A DNA stretch of 64,000 bases from Stackebrandtia nassauensis DSM 44728. GTDB lineage: Bacteria > Actinomycetota > Actinomycetes > Mycobacteriales > Micromonosporaceae. This document shows, piece after piece, positions 36,445 through 45,662 of the stretch (the stretch's first letter is position 1; every line of letters begins with the position of its first letter). Location: NCBI RefSeq assembly GCF_000024545.1, contig NC_013947.1, positions 5,084,001-5,148,000 of the forward strand, read 5' to 3'. The notes below the pieces were generated by a model, which saw only the letters and a list, made by a program, of their open reading frames with translations, searched no databases and was not told the DNA's origin. The position numbers and the translations under genes are program-made.

Positions 36445-37791
36445 CTACAGGTCCTGGTATCGGTTCAGCTCATAGGCCGAGACCTGGCACCGGTAGTCGT
36501 CCCACTCGGCCTGCTTGTTCTTGAGGAAGAAGTCGAAGACCTGTTCCCCGAGAACCTCGGCCACCAGCTCCGAATCCGCCATCGCGTCGATCGCCTCGGC
36601 CAGGTTGGCGGGAAGCTGCCGATAGCCCGCCGCCCGGCGTTCGCGATCGGTCAGCGCCCACACATCGTCCTCTGTGCCGGGAGGCAGCTCGTAGCCCTGT
36701 TCGATGCCGCGCAGACCGGCACCGAGCATCACGGCGAACGCCAGATACGGGTTCGTCGCCGAATCCAGGGACCGCACCTCCACCCGCGCCGAGTTGGGTT
36801 TTCCGTACGCGGGAACCCGAACCAGCGCCGAACGGTTGCGGTGTCCCCAGCAGACATACGCCGGGGCCTCGTTGACACGATTGGCCAGCGGCATCGAGAA
36901 CAGCCGCTTGTACGAGTTCACCCACTGGTTGGTGATCGCGGTGTACTCCGGTGCGTGCTTCAGCAGCCCCGCGATGAACGCCTTGCCCGTCTTGGACAGT
37001 TTGATGTCGTCGGACGGGTCGTGGAAGGCGTTGTCCTCGCCCTCGAACAGCGACAGGTGCGTGTGCATCCCGCTGCCGGGCTGGTCGGTGAACGGCTTGG
37101 GCATGAAACTGGCCTGCACCCCCGCCGACAGCGCCACCTCCTTGACCACGTGCCGAAACGTCATGATGTTGTCGGCGGTGGCCATCGCGTCGGCGTAGCG
37201 CAGGTCGATCTCCTGCTGGCCCGGCGCCACCTCGTGGTGGCTGAACTCCACCGAGATCCCGATGCGCTCCAGCGCCAGGATCGCCTGCCGCCGGAAGTCC
37301 CGCGCCACCGCGTGGGTGGTGTTGTCGAAATAGCCGCCCTCGTCGACCGGGACCGGCGGCTTGCCCTTGACGGGATCCTCGAACAGGAAGAACTCGATCT
37401 CGGGGTGGGTGTAGTACGTGAACCCGGCGTCGGCGGCCCGGGCCAGCGCCCGACGCAGCACGTGCCTGGGGTCGGCCCAGCTGGGCGCGCCGTCCGGGGT
37501 GACGATGTCGCAGAAGATCCGGGCGCTCTCACCGATGCCGGTGCCCTCGAACGGGAAGACCTGGAAGGTGGTGGCGTCGGGCATCGCGACCATGTCGGAC
37601 TCGTAGACGCGGGCGAAACCCTCCACCGCCGAGCCGTCGAAACCCACGCCCTCGTCGAAGGCCGACTCCAGCTCGGCCGGGGCGACACTCACCGATTTCA
37701 GGGTGCCCAGCACGTCGGTGAACCACAGCCGGACAAACCGGATGTCACGCTCTTCCAGCGTGCGCAGTACGAACTCCTGCTGGCGTTCCAC
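36445..37791 (-). CDS. glnA2: glutamine synthetase, GlnA2 type
   Basis: 448 residues, the short type I glutamine synthetase form. It makes glutamine from glutamate, ammonia and ATP, or a related gamma-glutamyl product. N-terminal R-F-V-R-L-W-F-T-D-V-L-G, the G-F-D-G-S block (G-F-D-G-S-A-V-E-G-F), N-x-M-T-F-R and S-F-M-P-K-P closely follow the mycobacterial GlnA2 pattern. No adenylylation tyrosine motif N-L-Y-D-L is seen near the C-terminus. GTG 37791 is preceded by AAGGAA six bases upstream; the open frame continues further but without homology. Whether it is a true glutamine synthetase or a gamma-glutamyl-polyamine type cannot be decided here. Confidence 0.93.
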   Translation of the reverse strand: MERQQEFVLRTLEERDIRFVRLWFTDVLGTLKSVSVAPAELESAFDEGVGFDGSAVEGFARVYESDMVAMPDATTFQVFPFEGTGIGESARIFCDIVTPDGAPSWADPRHVLRRALARAADAGFTYYTHPEIEFFLFEDPVKGKPPVPVDEGGYFDNTTHAVARDFRRQAILALERIGISVEFSHHEVAPGQQEIDLRYADAMATADNIMTFRHVVKEVALSAGVQASFMPKPFTDQPGSGMHTHLSLFEGEDNAFHDPSDDIKLSKTGKAFIAGLLKHAPEYTAITNQWVNSYKRLFSMPLANRVNEAPAYVCWGHRNRSALVRVPAYGKPNSARVEVRSLDSATNPYLAFAVMLGAGLRGIEQGYELPPGTEDDVWALTDRERRAAGYRQLPANLAEAIDAMADSELVAEVLGEQVFDFFLKNKQAEWDDYRCQVSAYELNRYQDL

Positions 37792-37979
37792 GACGACGCA
37801 TTCCTTTCCTTCGGGGTCTATCAGTGTGCTCCCACGTTGTTTCGGCGTTGTTTCGCCCCCGACGGGGGATTCCCGTGCCGTCCCTCCCCGGGTTCGGGGG
37901 CCACCGGTGACAGTATGGACGCCATGGAGCGCACGTCCGGCCAATCGCCACACGAAGTCGCGTCCGGATCGGTACCGGC

Positions 37980-38738
37980 ATGAGGGACGACCTGGGCGTC
38001 GAGTACCTGGCGGGTCCGCCGAGGCGGGTGGTGTCGCTGGTGCCCTCGGCCACCGAGACCATCGCGCTGGCGGCGCCGTGGCTGTTGGTGGGCGCCACCG
38101 ACTACTGCGATCATCCGATCGATCTGGCGGTGCCCCGGGTGGGCGGCAGCAAGTACCCGAAGCTGAACGCGGTGCTGTCGTGTCGTCCGGATCTGGTGGT
38201 GGCCAACGCGGAGGAGAACCGCAAGTCCGATGTAGAGGAATTGCGGGCGGCGGGGATCGCGGTGTGGGTGAGCTTCCCCAAGACGGTGCCGCAGGCGTGT
38301 GACTCGGCCGCCGCGATGCTGGCGGCGCTGGGCGTCGGGGAGCCGGAGTGGATCGGACGGGCGCGTCGGCTGTGGACGCGAGCCGAGCCACTGACCCGCT
38401 CGGCGGTGATCCCGATCTGGCGCAAACCGTGGATGGTGCTGGGTCCGGGGACATTCGCCGGGGACGTGCTGGCGCGGCTGGGCGTGTCCAATGTCTTCGA
38501 CGACTCCGCCACCCCGTACCCGAAGACCACTGTGGAGGACATGCTGGCGCGGCGGCCCGACCTGGCGGTGCTGCCGGACGAGCCCTACGCGTTCACCGCC
38601 GACGACGGCCCCGAGGCGCTGGCGCCGCTGCCGTGCTGCCTGGTGTCGGGGCGGCACCTGACCTGGCACGGGCCCAGCCTGGTGGAGGCGCACGAGGTGC
38701 TCGGTCGGCAGTTGCGCGAGGCCACGGCCGCGCGTTAG
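37980..38738 (+). CDS. BtuF/FepB-like substrate-binding fold protein without signal peptide
   Basis: 252 residues of the helical-backbone metal receptor superfamily (two alpha/beta lobes joined by a long helix, here about 115-135). V-V-S-L-V-P-S-A-T-E-T-I starts the domain, and L-L-V-G-A-T-D-Y-C-D-H-P and R-P-D-L-V-V are typical of cobalamin-binding proteins. There is no signal peptide or lipobox, so it appears cytosolic rather than a transporter's exported receptor; a ligand-sensing or cobalamin salvage role is possible. No transporter genes are next to it. Confidence 0.85.
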   Translation: MRDDLGVEYLAGPPRRVVSLVPSATETIALAAPWLLVGATDYCDHPIDLAVPRVGGSKYPKLNAVLSCRPDLVVANAEENRKSDVEELRAAGIAVWVSFPKTVPQACDSAAAMLAALGVGEPEWIGRARRLWTRAEPLTRSAVIPIWRKPWMVLGPGTFAGDVLARLGVSNVFDDSATPYPKTTVEDMLARRPDLAVLPDEPYAFTADDGPEALAPLPCCLVSGRHLTWHGPSLVEAHEVLGRQLREATAAR

Positions 38739-38742
38739 CGCG

Positions 38743-38937
38743 TCACTCGCGGTCGGAGTCGCTGGACGTCAACAGCTTCCACACGATGAACGCGACCACG
38801 ACGGCGAACAGGAACACCGCCCAGTACATCGACGAGATCGCGGTGGCGGTGCCCAGCGCGCTGGCGATGAACGGCAGCAGCATCGCGGTCAATGCCGTCG
38901 CGGCGATACCGCGCGAGTGTCGTCGCATCCAGCCCAC
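38743..38937 (-). CDS. small membrane protein, unknown
   Basis: 64 residues with two hydrophobic segments (about 12-32 and 37-58) and a short polar tail S-S-D-S-D-R-E. GTG start with weak GGTAG upstream. It lies 16 bases downstream of the TVP38-type gene, probably co-transcribed. No known domain. Confidence 0.65.
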   Translation of the reverse strand: MGWMRRHSRGIAATALTAMLLPFIASALGTATAISSMYWAVFLFAVVVAFIVWKLLTSSDSDRE

Positions 38938-38953
38938 AACTACCGTCCTTCGC

Positions 38954-39697
38954 TCATCCGGTTTCGGCCTCTACGGTGCCACGGCGTCCGAAGAACCGTC
39001 GCACCAATGCCACAACCGCGAGGCTGAACACGTTCATTCCCACGGCCAGGCCCAGGGCGAGCGACAGTCCCCCGGCGCTGAAGGCGGCGCCGCCGACGGC
39101 GGTGTAGCCCAGCGACCCGGGGATGGCGCCGATGAGCGTCCCCAGCAGGTACGGGGCCAGCCGCACCGAGGCGGTGCCGCAGGCGTAGGACAGGAAACCG
39201 AAGTGGGACAACGGGATGACGCGTGCGATCCAGATGCCCAGGACGCCGTGCCGTTCCAGCAGGCCGTCGGTCCTGGCGATGCCACGCTCGACCCAGCGCA
39301 CCGCCTTGACGCGGGCGCCGGGTGCCTCGCCCGGTTCCACGGTCGACCAGCGGCGCAGCTTCTCGGCCACGAACTCGCGGCCCAGCAGCCGTCCGAGCGC
39401 GAAACCGATACCGGCGCCGAGCATGGTGCCCAGGATGACGTAGACGAATCCGGCCAGCCAGCCGAACAGCATTCCCGAGGCGATGGACATGAAGGTGCGG
39501 GGGATCATCACCACGATGCCCAGCGCGGTCCCGACGACGGCGACCACGGGCGCGATGATCCCGGCCTGGTTCACCAGATCCTTCGCGGCGGCCGGGTCCT
39601 TGGGCCCGAACGCGAGCGTGAGCGCCGCCAGCGCGGCGACGCCCACGACCAGGTACGCGAATCGCCGGACGCGTCTGCGAACCGGAGATGGCTTCAT
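38954..39697 (-). CDS. TVP38/TMEM64-family membrane protein
   Basis: 247 residues of the DedA/VTT (SNARE-associated) superfamily. Six to seven hydrophobic segments; the family core is seen as G-I-V-V-M-I-P-R-T-F-M-S-I-A-S-G-M-L-F-G (about 80-100) and the second reentrant G-x-x-x-G region as V-I-P-L-S-H-F-G-F-L-S-Y-A-C-G. Thought to move or scramble lipids; the exact role here is unknown. It is followed by a small membrane protein gene. Confidence 0.88.
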   Translation of the reverse strand: MKPSPVRRRVRRFAYLVVGVAALAALTLAFGPKDPAAAKDLVNQAGIIAPVVAVVGTALGIVVMIPRTFMSIASGMLFGWLAGFVYVILGTMLGAGIGFALGRLLGREFVAEKLRRWSTVEPGEAPGARVKAVRWVERGIARTDGLLERHGVLGIWIARVIPLSHFGFLSYACGTASVRLAPYLLGTLIGAIPGSLGYTAVGGAAFSAGGLSLALGLAVGMNVFSLAVVALVRRFFGRRGTVEAETG

Positions 39698-39786
39698 GCG
39701 GTAAGACGGTACCTTGGTCGGGCCCCGGACGGAAAGATCCGCGGCCCCGACCGAACCCGGAAGTCCGACCCCTACGGGAGCCCGCC

Positions 39787-39819
39787 GCCGGACTCGCGAC
39801 TGCGTCGCGGCAGTCCGGC
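39787..39819 (-). terminator. candidate terminator downstream of panB
   Basis: A hairpin with an 8-bp and a 6-bp stem separated by a 2-base bulge (GCCGGACT and CGCGAC on the left arm, loop TGC) lies 53-85 bases after the panB stop on the minus strand. No T tract. Confidence 0.6.
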
Positions 39820-39871
39820 AGCAGCTGAGAGCTTGGGCCCGCCGGGCAGCGTCGGGGCACCACTGGCCGGG

Positions 39872-40714
39872 CTAGTGGAAGCCGTGTTCCGGGGCGGGGA
39901 AGGCGCCGTTCTTGACCTCGTCGGCGTAGGTCTTCGCGGCCTCGGCGATGACGGAGGCGACGTTCGCGTAGCGCTTGACGAACCGGGGGGCCGGTCCCTG
40001 GCGCAGGCCGGCCATGTCCTGCCACACCAGTACCTGCGCGTCGGTGTCGCCGCCCGCGCCGATGCCGATGGTCGGGATCTCCAGTTCCTTCGTGACCCGC
40101 GCGGCCACGTCGGACATCACCATCTCCAGGACCACCGCGAAGGCTCCCGCCTCGGCGACGGCGTAGGCGTCGGCCAGGACGGAGTCGGCGTGCTCGCCGC
40201 GTCCCGCGACCCGGTAGCCGCCGACCAGGTTCTCGCTTTGCGGGGTGAAGCCGATGTGGGCCATGACGGGGATGCCCGCGCCGGTCAGCGCGGCGATCTG
40301 CTCGCGCATCCGCACGCCGCCCTCGAGTTTGACCGCGTTGGCTCCGGCCTTCATGAACCGCACCGCGCTCTCCAGGGCCTGCTGGGGTGAGGCCTCGTAG
40401 GAGCCGAACGGGAGGTCGGCGACGACGAGGGTGCGTTTGGTGGAGCGGACCACGGCGGACACCAGCGGCAGCAGTTCGTCGATCGTGACCGGCAGCGTGG
40501 TCTCGTAGCCGAAGACGTTGTTGGCCGCCGAATCGCCGATGAGCAGCGCCGGGATGCCGATCTCGTCGAACATCGCGGCGGTGTACTGGTCGTAGCTGGT
40601 GAGCATCGCCCACTTCTCGCCGCGTTCCTTGGCCAGTTTCAGGTCGCGGGTGCGTACCCGGCTGGTCTTGCGGGCGGGACCGTACAGGCTCGGCACTTCT
40701 TTGTGCTCGGACAT
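39872..40714 (-). CDS. panB: ketopantoate hydroxymethyltransferase
   Basis: 280 residues. It transfers a one-carbon unit from methylene-tetrahydrofolate to ketoisovalerate, the first step of pantothenate synthesis. Metal and substrate residues lie in L-L-I-G-D-S-A-A-N (about 60-68), D-L-P-F-G-S-Y, V-K-L-E-G-G and [14 protein letters not shown] is seven bases before the ATG. Proximity to glnA2 recalls the mycobacterial glnA2-panB neighbourhood. Confidence 0.96.
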   Translation of the reverse strand: MSEHKEVPSLYGPARKTSRVRTRDLKLAKERGEKWAMLTSYDQYTAAMFDEIGIPALLIGDSAANNVFGYETTLPVTIDELLPLVSAVVRSTKRTLVVADLPFGSYEASPQQALESAVRFMKAGANAVKLEGGVRMREQIAALTGAGIPVMAHIGFTPQSENLVGGYRVAGRGEHADSVLADAYAVAEAGAFAVVLEMVMSDVAARVTKELEIPTIGIGAGGDTDAQVLVWQDMAGLRQGPAPRFVKRYANVASVIAEAAKTYADEVKNGAFPAPEHGFH

Positions 40715-40809
40715 GACTGACTCCTTTTGATCCTCGGGGCCGCTTGGGGTCCCCGGGCGGGTATGTCAACGCTGAGCCTAGTGCGCCCGCATCCGGGCGC
40801 GTGTGTGAT

Positions 40810-41859
40810 CTACGCGACCCGTTTCACTATGGCGGCGGTGAACTCCGAGGTGGTGGCGGTGCCGCCGAGGTCAGGGGTGCGCAGTGGAGTTTCTGACAGC
40901 ACCGCCGCGATCGCGTCCACCACCTCCGTGGCCGCCTCGGGATGCCCCAGGTGGTCCAGCAGCATGGCGGCCGACCAGATGGCGCCGATCGGGTTGGCGA
41001 CACCGCGTCCGGCGATGTCGGGGGCCGAGCCGTGGACGGGTTCGAACATGGACGGGAAGTCGCGTTCGGGGTTGAGGTTCGCCGAGGGCGCGATGCCGAT
41101 GCTCCCGGCCACCGCCGCGGTCAGGTCGCTGAGGATGTCCCCGAACAGATTGGACCCGACGATGACGTCGAAGCGGCCCGGGTCCAGCACCACCTTGGCG
41201 CACAGGGCGTCGATGTGCTCGGCGTCCCAGTCGACGTCCGGGAAGCCTTGCGCCCGTTCGGCCACGACCTCGTCCCAGAACGGCAGCGTGTGGACGATGC
41301 CGTTGGACTTGGTGGCCGAGGTCAGCCGGTGGCGACGGGTGGTGGCGAGGCGGAACGCGTAGTCGGCGATCCGGCTGACGCCGACGCGGGTGAACACGGT
41401 CTCCTGCACCGCCATCTCGTCGGGGAAGCCGGAGTTGATGCGGCCGCCGATCTGGCTGTACTCGCCCTCGATGTTCTCCCGCACCACGACCAGATCCACG
41501 TCGGCGTTCCGCAGCGGGGATTCCACGCCGTCGAAGCAGCGCACCGGCCGCAGGTTCACGTACTGCCGGAAGGTGCGCCGGATCGGGATCAGCAGCCCCC
41601 ACAGCGACACGTGGTCGGGCACCCCGGGCGAACCGACGGCGCCCAGCAGGATCGCGTCGTGGTCGCGCAGCCGGTCCAGGCCGTCGGCGGGCATCATGGC
41701 GCCCTCGGTGCGGTAGCGCTCGCAGGACCAGTCGAACTCGCGGTAGTCGAAGCCGAAGCCGTGCCGGGCGGCGACGGCGTCCAGGACGGACTGGGCGGCG
41801 GGGGTGACCTCGGTGCCGATCCCGTCCCCGGGGATCACGGCCAAACGGTGAGTCGTCAT
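40810..41859 (-). CDS. tartrate/D-malate dehydrogenase-type enzyme
   Basis: 349 residues of the isocitrate/isopropylmalate dehydrogenase superfamily. I-P-G-D-G-I-G-T-E-V (N-terminus), L-R-P-V-R-C-F and V-V-R-E-N-I-E-G-E-Y-S match the TtuC/DmlA subgroup rather than LeuB; F-E-P-V-H-G-S-A-P-D-I-A-G forms the cofactor region, favouring NAD. It oxidises tartrate or D-malate to oxaloglycolate or pyruvate and carbon dioxide. ATG 41859 is used. A LysR gene lies 70 bases upstream on the same strand and a dicarboxylate transporter gene is divergent beyond it; shared palindromes suggest one regulon. Confidence 0.9.
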   Translation of the reverse strand: MTTHRLAVIPGDGIGTEVTPAAQSVLDAVAARHGFGFDYREFDWSCERYRTEGAMMPADGLDRLRDHDAILLGAVGSPGVPDHVSLWGLLIPIRRTFRQYVNLRPVRCFDGVESPLRNADVDLVVVRENIEGEYSQIGGRINSGFPDEMAVQETVFTRVGVSRIADYAFRLATTRRHRLTSATKSNGIVHTLPFWDEVVAERAQGFPDVDWDAEHIDALCAKVVLDPGRFDVIVGSNLFGDILSDLTAAVAGSIGIAPSANLNPERDFPSMFEPVHGSAPDIAGRGVANPIGAIWSAAMLLDHLGHPEAATEVVDAIAAVLSETPLRTPDLGGTATTSEFTAAIVKRVA

Positions 41860-41918
41860 GGGCCGATTCAACAGCGCCGACGCCGTCCGCGTCCAAGACG
41901 CGGTGACGATGCGGGATA

Positions 41919-41931
41919 TAGGCGAAACCTA
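41919..41931. promoter_or_regulatory. candidate LysR operator upstream of the dehydrogenase gene
   Basis: TAGGCGAAACCTA, a T-N11-A palindrome (TAGG/CCTA half-sites), centred about 65 bases upstream of the dehydrogenase start; it includes the LysR stop codon. It matches the element at 42835-42847 in all but two centre positions. Confidence 0.6.
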
Positions 41932-42804
41932 TCCGTCGGTGGCGATCTTGAGGAACTCGGCCGCCGCGGGGGTGAGCCGGTCGGCGCGGCTGACCAGCGC
42001 GACGTGCAGGTAGGCGGCCGGTTCCAGCTCCAGCACCAGGGCGCCGGACTTCTCGGCCAGCGTCGTCCACGCCTCGGTCAGCACCGCCGAGCCGACGCCC
42101 CGCAGCACCAGCGGCAGGATCGCCTCGCGGTGCTCGGTCTCCACCGCGATCGTCAGGTCCAGCCCGTCGGCCTTGAGGTCGTCGATGTAACGGCGCATGC
42201 CGGTGCCGGGCTGCCCGGCGATGACGCGCTGCCCCGACAGTTTCGCGGGGGTGACGACGGTGCCGGGCGCGAACGGCCCGTCCGGCGCCGAGATGAGCAC
42301 GAACCGGTGCCGCCCCAGATCGTGCACCTTCAGGTCGGCGTCCACGACGGGTTCGGGCGCCGCCAACAGCCCCAGCTCGGCGATTCCGGTGTGGACCATC
42401 TCGGTGACGACGCGCGGCCACGGCGCCGACTTGATCGACACCGACATGCCCGGGTGCCGGTGCGAGAACCGCTCCACCATGCCCGACAACGGTTCCACGG
42501 CCTGCGAGGGCATCGCGGCGATGTCGACGCGTCCGGTGCGAAGCCCGGTGACCGAGCCGATCGAGGCGCGCGCCAGCTCCAGGCTGCGCACCGCCTGCCG
42601 GGCCGGTTCCACCAGGGCGCGCCCGGCCTCGGTGAGCACCACTCCCCTGCCGATGCGGTGGAACAGCATGCTGCCCAGGTCGCGCTCGAGCGTGCGGATG
42701 GCCTGCGACAGGGACGGTTGTGCCAAATACAGCGCCTTCGCGGCCCGGTTGAACCCGCCGTTGTCGACGACGGCGAGAAAATACTCGAGCTGGCGGACGT
42801 CCAT
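41929..42804 (-). CDS. LysR-family transcriptional regulator
   Basis: 291 residues: helix-turn-helix at residues about 1-60 (F-L-A-V-V-D-N-G-G-F-N-R-A-A-K-A-L-Y-L-A-Q-P-S-L-S-Q-type motif) and a substrate-binding domain. AAGGAC lies four bases before the ATG. It lies between the dehydrogenase (same strand, downstream) and the divergent dicarboxylate transporter, so it probably controls both in response to the transported acid. Confidence 0.93.
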   Translation of the reverse strand: MDVRQLEYFLAVVDNGGFNRAAKALYLAQPSLSQAIRTLERDLGSMLFHRIGRGVVLTEAGRALVEPARQAVRSLELARASIGSVTGLRTGRVDIAAMPSQAVEPLSGMVERFSHRHPGMSVSIKSAPWPRVVTEMVHTGIAELGLLAAPEPVVDADLKVHDLGRHRFVLISAPDGPFAPGTVVTPAKLSGQRVIAGQPGTGMRRYIDDLKADGLDLTIAVETEHREAILPLVLRGVGSAVLTEAWTTLAEKSGALVLELEPAAYLHVALVSRADRLTPAAAEFLKIATDG

Positions 42805-42834
42805 TCAGTCCTTCCTGACCACACCGGGCACTGA

Positions 42835-42847
42835 TAGGCGCAGCCTA
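42835..42847. promoter_or_regulatory. candidate LysR operator in the LysR-transporter intergenic region
   Basis: TAGGCGCAGCCTA, a perfect palindrome (TAGGC-GCA-GCCTA) of T-N11-A form, 30 bases upstream of the LysR start and about 120 upstream of the transporter start. Location fits autoregulation and control of the divergent gene. Confidence 0.6.
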
Positions 42848-42963
42848 ACGGTCAGGTAGTCAACTTGTCTTGGACCCGACCCATGATCACAGTCTTGAAT
42901 AGATGAATATTTGCCGACGGTCGCGTGCCCTCGCGACCGGCAAGCCCGAAAGGGAATTGTCTG

Positions 42964-44595
42964 ATGAGTGAGAAGAACGAGCCCACGGCCGCGACGGCCA
43001 CCGACGTCGACAAGGCACTGCTGGGCCACGCCACCTACCGCAGCCTCGGCGAGCAGGTGCTGACACCGGCCGAGGAACGCTTCGAGAAGGCGCGCCGCAC
43101 CACCGGCCTGTGGCTGGCGCCGCTGGTGACGCTCGTGTTCCTGCTGTTGCCCATGAACCTGAAGTTCGAGCAGCAGACGCTGGCCGCGGTGCTGCTGGGT
43201 GTCATCGTCTTGTGGGTCACCGAGGCGGTGCCGATCCCCATCGGCGGTCTCATCGGTGTCGGAGCCATCGTGGTCCTCGGGGCGGCACCACTGGTGGAGG
43301 ACAAGAAACCCGCCGAGATCGTGTTGGCGCCGTTCGGTTCGCCGACCCTGTTCACGTTCATCGGCGCGTTCATCATCGCGCAGGCGATGCTCAAGCACGG
43401 CCTGGCGCGACGGTTCGCGTTCTTCATCCTGAACCTGCCCGGCGTCGGCAAGTCGACCACCCGCGTCATCATCGCCTTCGGCGTCATCACCTGTCTGCTG
43501 TCGGCCTTCGTGTCCAACACCGCGACCGTGGCGATGCTGCTGCCGACGGCACTGGGCCTGCTGGCCGTCATCGCGAAACTGTTGCAGCGCAAGGAAATCG
43601 TCGCCAAGAACTTCGACCCGACCCGGCTGCGCGTCGGCGCGGCCCTGGTCCTGATGCTCGCCTACGGCGCCAGCGTCGGCGGCCTGTTGACCCCGGTGGG
43701 CAGCCCGCCCAACCTGATCGGGCGGGAACTGATCCAGAAGGTCACCGGCAAACCCATCACCTTCTTCGACTGGATGGGCGTGGCGGTACCGATCTGCGCG
43801 CTCATGTTCGTGGTGCTGGCGGTCGTGCTGCTGCTGCTCAACAAGCCGGAGATCAAGAAGCTCGAAGGCGTCGAGGAGTTCGTGCGCGGCGAACGCGCCA
43901 AGCTGGGCAAGCTGTCCCGCGCCGAGAAGAACACCCTGGTGGCCTTCGGCGTCACCGTGACACTGTGGATCTTCCCGGGTGTCATCGCGCTGATCTTCGG
44001 TCCGGAGTCGGAGACCTTCACCTTCGTGCGCGACCGCCTCGACGAGGGCATCGTCGCCGTGCTGGGCGCCTCGCTGCTGTTCGTGCTGCCGGTGGCGTGG
44101 AAGGCCCGCGAGTTCACGCTGCGCTGGAGCGACGCCGCCGCCATCGACTGGGGCACCATCGTCCTGTTCGGAACCGGCATCATCTTCGGTTCGCTGTTGG
44201 CCAGCACCGGCCTGGCGGAGCTGATCGGCAAGTCCGCCTCCAACGCCCTCGGCCTGACCAGCCTGTTCGCGATCACGGCCTTCGCGGTGGTGCTGGCGAT
44301 CGTGGTCTCCGAGACCACCAGCAACACGGCCTCGGCGCAGGTGGTCGTGCCGATCATCCTGCCGATCGCCGCGGCGGCCGACGTCAACATCCTGATCCCG
44401 GGCCTGGCCGCCACCTTCGCGGCCTCCTTCGGGTTCATGCTGCCGGTGTCGACACCGCAGAACGCGATCGCCTACGGTTCCGGCGTCGTGCCCATCACCC
44501 GGATGATCCGCTCCGGCGTCAGCTTCGACGTGCTGGGCGCGATCCTGATCCTGCTGCTGTTGCCGCTCATGGCCGGAGCACTCGGTCTGGTCTAG
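42964..44595 (+). CDS. DASS-family sodium:dicarboxylate symporter
   Basis: 543 residues, about 11-13 hydrophobic segments. Both S-N-T-type sodium/substrate motifs of the SLC13 family are present: F-V-S-N-T-A-T-V (about 180) and S-E-T-T-S-N-T-A-S (about 450), as well as T-P-V-G-S-P-P-N. It imports di- or tricarboxylates, tartrate being the natural guess given the dehydrogenase. ATG 42964 is preferred (AAAGGGA upstream) over an in-frame ATG at 42925. Its stop codon shares the tetramer CTAG with the stop of the convergent hydrolase gene. Confidence 0.92.
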   Translation: MSEKNEPTAATATDVDKALLGHATYRSLGEQVLTPAEERFEKARRTTGLWLAPLVTLVFLLLPMNLKFEQQTLAAVLLGVIVLWVTEAVPIPIGGLIGVGAIVVLGAAPLVEDKKPAEIVLAPFGSPTLFTFIGAFIIAQAMLKHGLARRFAFFILNLPGVGKSTTRVIIAFGVITCLLSAFVSNTATVAMLLPTALGLLAVIAKLLQRKEIVAKNFDPTRLRVGAALVLMLAYGASVGGLLTPVGSPPNLIGRELIQKVTGKPITFFDWMGVAVPICALMFVVLAVVLLLLNKPEIKKLEGVEEFVRGERAKLGKLSRAEKNTLVAFGVTVTLWIFPGVIALIFGPESETFTFVRDRLDEGIVAVLGASLLFVLPVAWKAREFTLRWSDAAAIDWGTIVLFGTGIIFGSLLASTGLAELIGKSASNALGLTSLFAITAFAVVLAIVVSETTSNTASAQVVVPIILPIAAAADVNILIPGLAATFAASFGFMLPVSTPQNAIAYGSGVVPITRMIRSGVSFDVLGAILILLLLPLMAGALGLV

Positions 44596-45542
44596 GGCAT
44601 CAGCGACCGCGACCGCAGCCACGAGTCCAGTTCGCCGAAGAACAGGCTGCGGGCCGGTTCCCGCGACAGCGCCAGATCGTGCCGGCCGCCGGTGATGCGG
44701 ACGACGTCGACGTCGGGCCCCAGTTTCGGGGCCCAGCGGACGATGTCGTCCGCGTCCAGCACCGCGTCCGAAGTGTGCACCGCGTCGCTCCACTGTGCCT
44801 CGCGGTAGGTGTCGGCCGCGGCGGCCACCAGCACCGGCACCTTGATCTCCAGTCCCCGCCGCAGTTGTCGTTGCGCCCGGTCCACCGCCCGCAGCCAGCC
44901 CAGGCGGATCGGGGTGCCCGCCAGCGGTTTCCAGGCCAGGTCGAAGTCCCACTCGCCCTTGTGATCCCGGTGTAGTGACTCCACATTGAGGCTCGCGCCC
45001 AGTTTCGGCAGCACCCGCATCGGCGCGAACAGGCCCGCGATGTCCAGCGGCGCCACCCCCAGCCGCTGCACCAGTTCGGCGATGTTGATCTCGAAGAACG
45101 GGCTGTTGAAGATCATCCCCGACAGCCACGGGTGCTTGCGCATCCGGTGCGCCCACAGCGCGGCCGTCAGCGCCCCGGTCGAGTGCGCGTAGACCACGAT
45201 GGAGTCGTGGCGGTGCTCCTCGGTGAGGATCTTGGAGGCCACGTCGAGCTCGGAGAAGTACTCCGGGATGTGCCGGATGAAGTGCGGCGTCTGGTGCGGC
45301 AGGATGCTGCGGCCCGCCTTGCGCAGGTCCAGGGCGTAGAACGCGAACCCGCGCTCGACGAAGAAGTCGGCCACGTGCGGGTGGAAGAAGTAGTCGGAGA
45401 AACCGTGAATGTACAGCGCGGCCCGGCCGGTGTTGGGCGAGTCGACGCGCCGCACCAGGGTGGCCACCACCTCGCCCTCCCCGTCCTCACCGAGGTACAG
45501 GGTGCGGTGCTTATACAGTTCGCCAAGCTTGTCGGGTTTCAC
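44592..45542 (-). CDS. alpha/beta hydrolase (serine aminopeptidase/lysophospholipase-like)
   Basis: 316 residues, monoacylglycerol lipase-type family. H-G-F-S-D-Y marks the oxyanion loop and V-Y-A-H-S-T-G-A the nucleophile elbow (Ser near 122, A-H-S-T-G instead of G-x-S-x-G). Asp and His candidates are D-T-Y-R and G-G-R-H-D. No signal peptide. Substrate unknown. GTG start with weak AGGTAG upstream. Confidence 0.87.
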   Translation of the reverse strand: MKPDKLGELYKHRTLYLGEDGEGEVVATLVRRVDSPNTGRAALYIHGFSDYFFHPHVADFFVERGFAFYALDLRKAGRSILPHQTPHFIRHIPEYFSELDVASKILTEEHRHDSIVVYAHSTGALTAALWAHRMRKHPWLSGMIFNSPFFEINIAELVQRLGVAPLDIAGLFAPMRVLPKLGASLNVESLHRDHKGEWDFDLAWKPLAGTPIRLGWLRAVDRAQRQLRRGLEIKVPVLVAAAADTYREAQWSDAVHTSDAVLDADDIVRWAPKLGPDVDVVRITGGRHDLALSREPARSLFFGELDSWLRSRSLMP

Positions 45543-45620
45543 GAGATCTTTACTACCTGAACCCGCCCGGCGATTGGAGTCAACCCGCGCAAGCCGACGG
45601 CTGCGTCACGTCCCCGAGCA

Positions 45621-45660
45621 CACCGCTGCCCGCCAGGGTCGTGCCTGGCGGGCAGCGGTG
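45621..45660 (-). terminator. terminator of the P450-ferredoxin operon
   Basis: A perfect 17-bp stem (CACCGCTGCCCGCCAGG and complement) with loop GTCGTG starts three bases past the ferredoxin stop on the minus strand. Confidence 0.88.
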
Positions 45661-45662
45661 GC

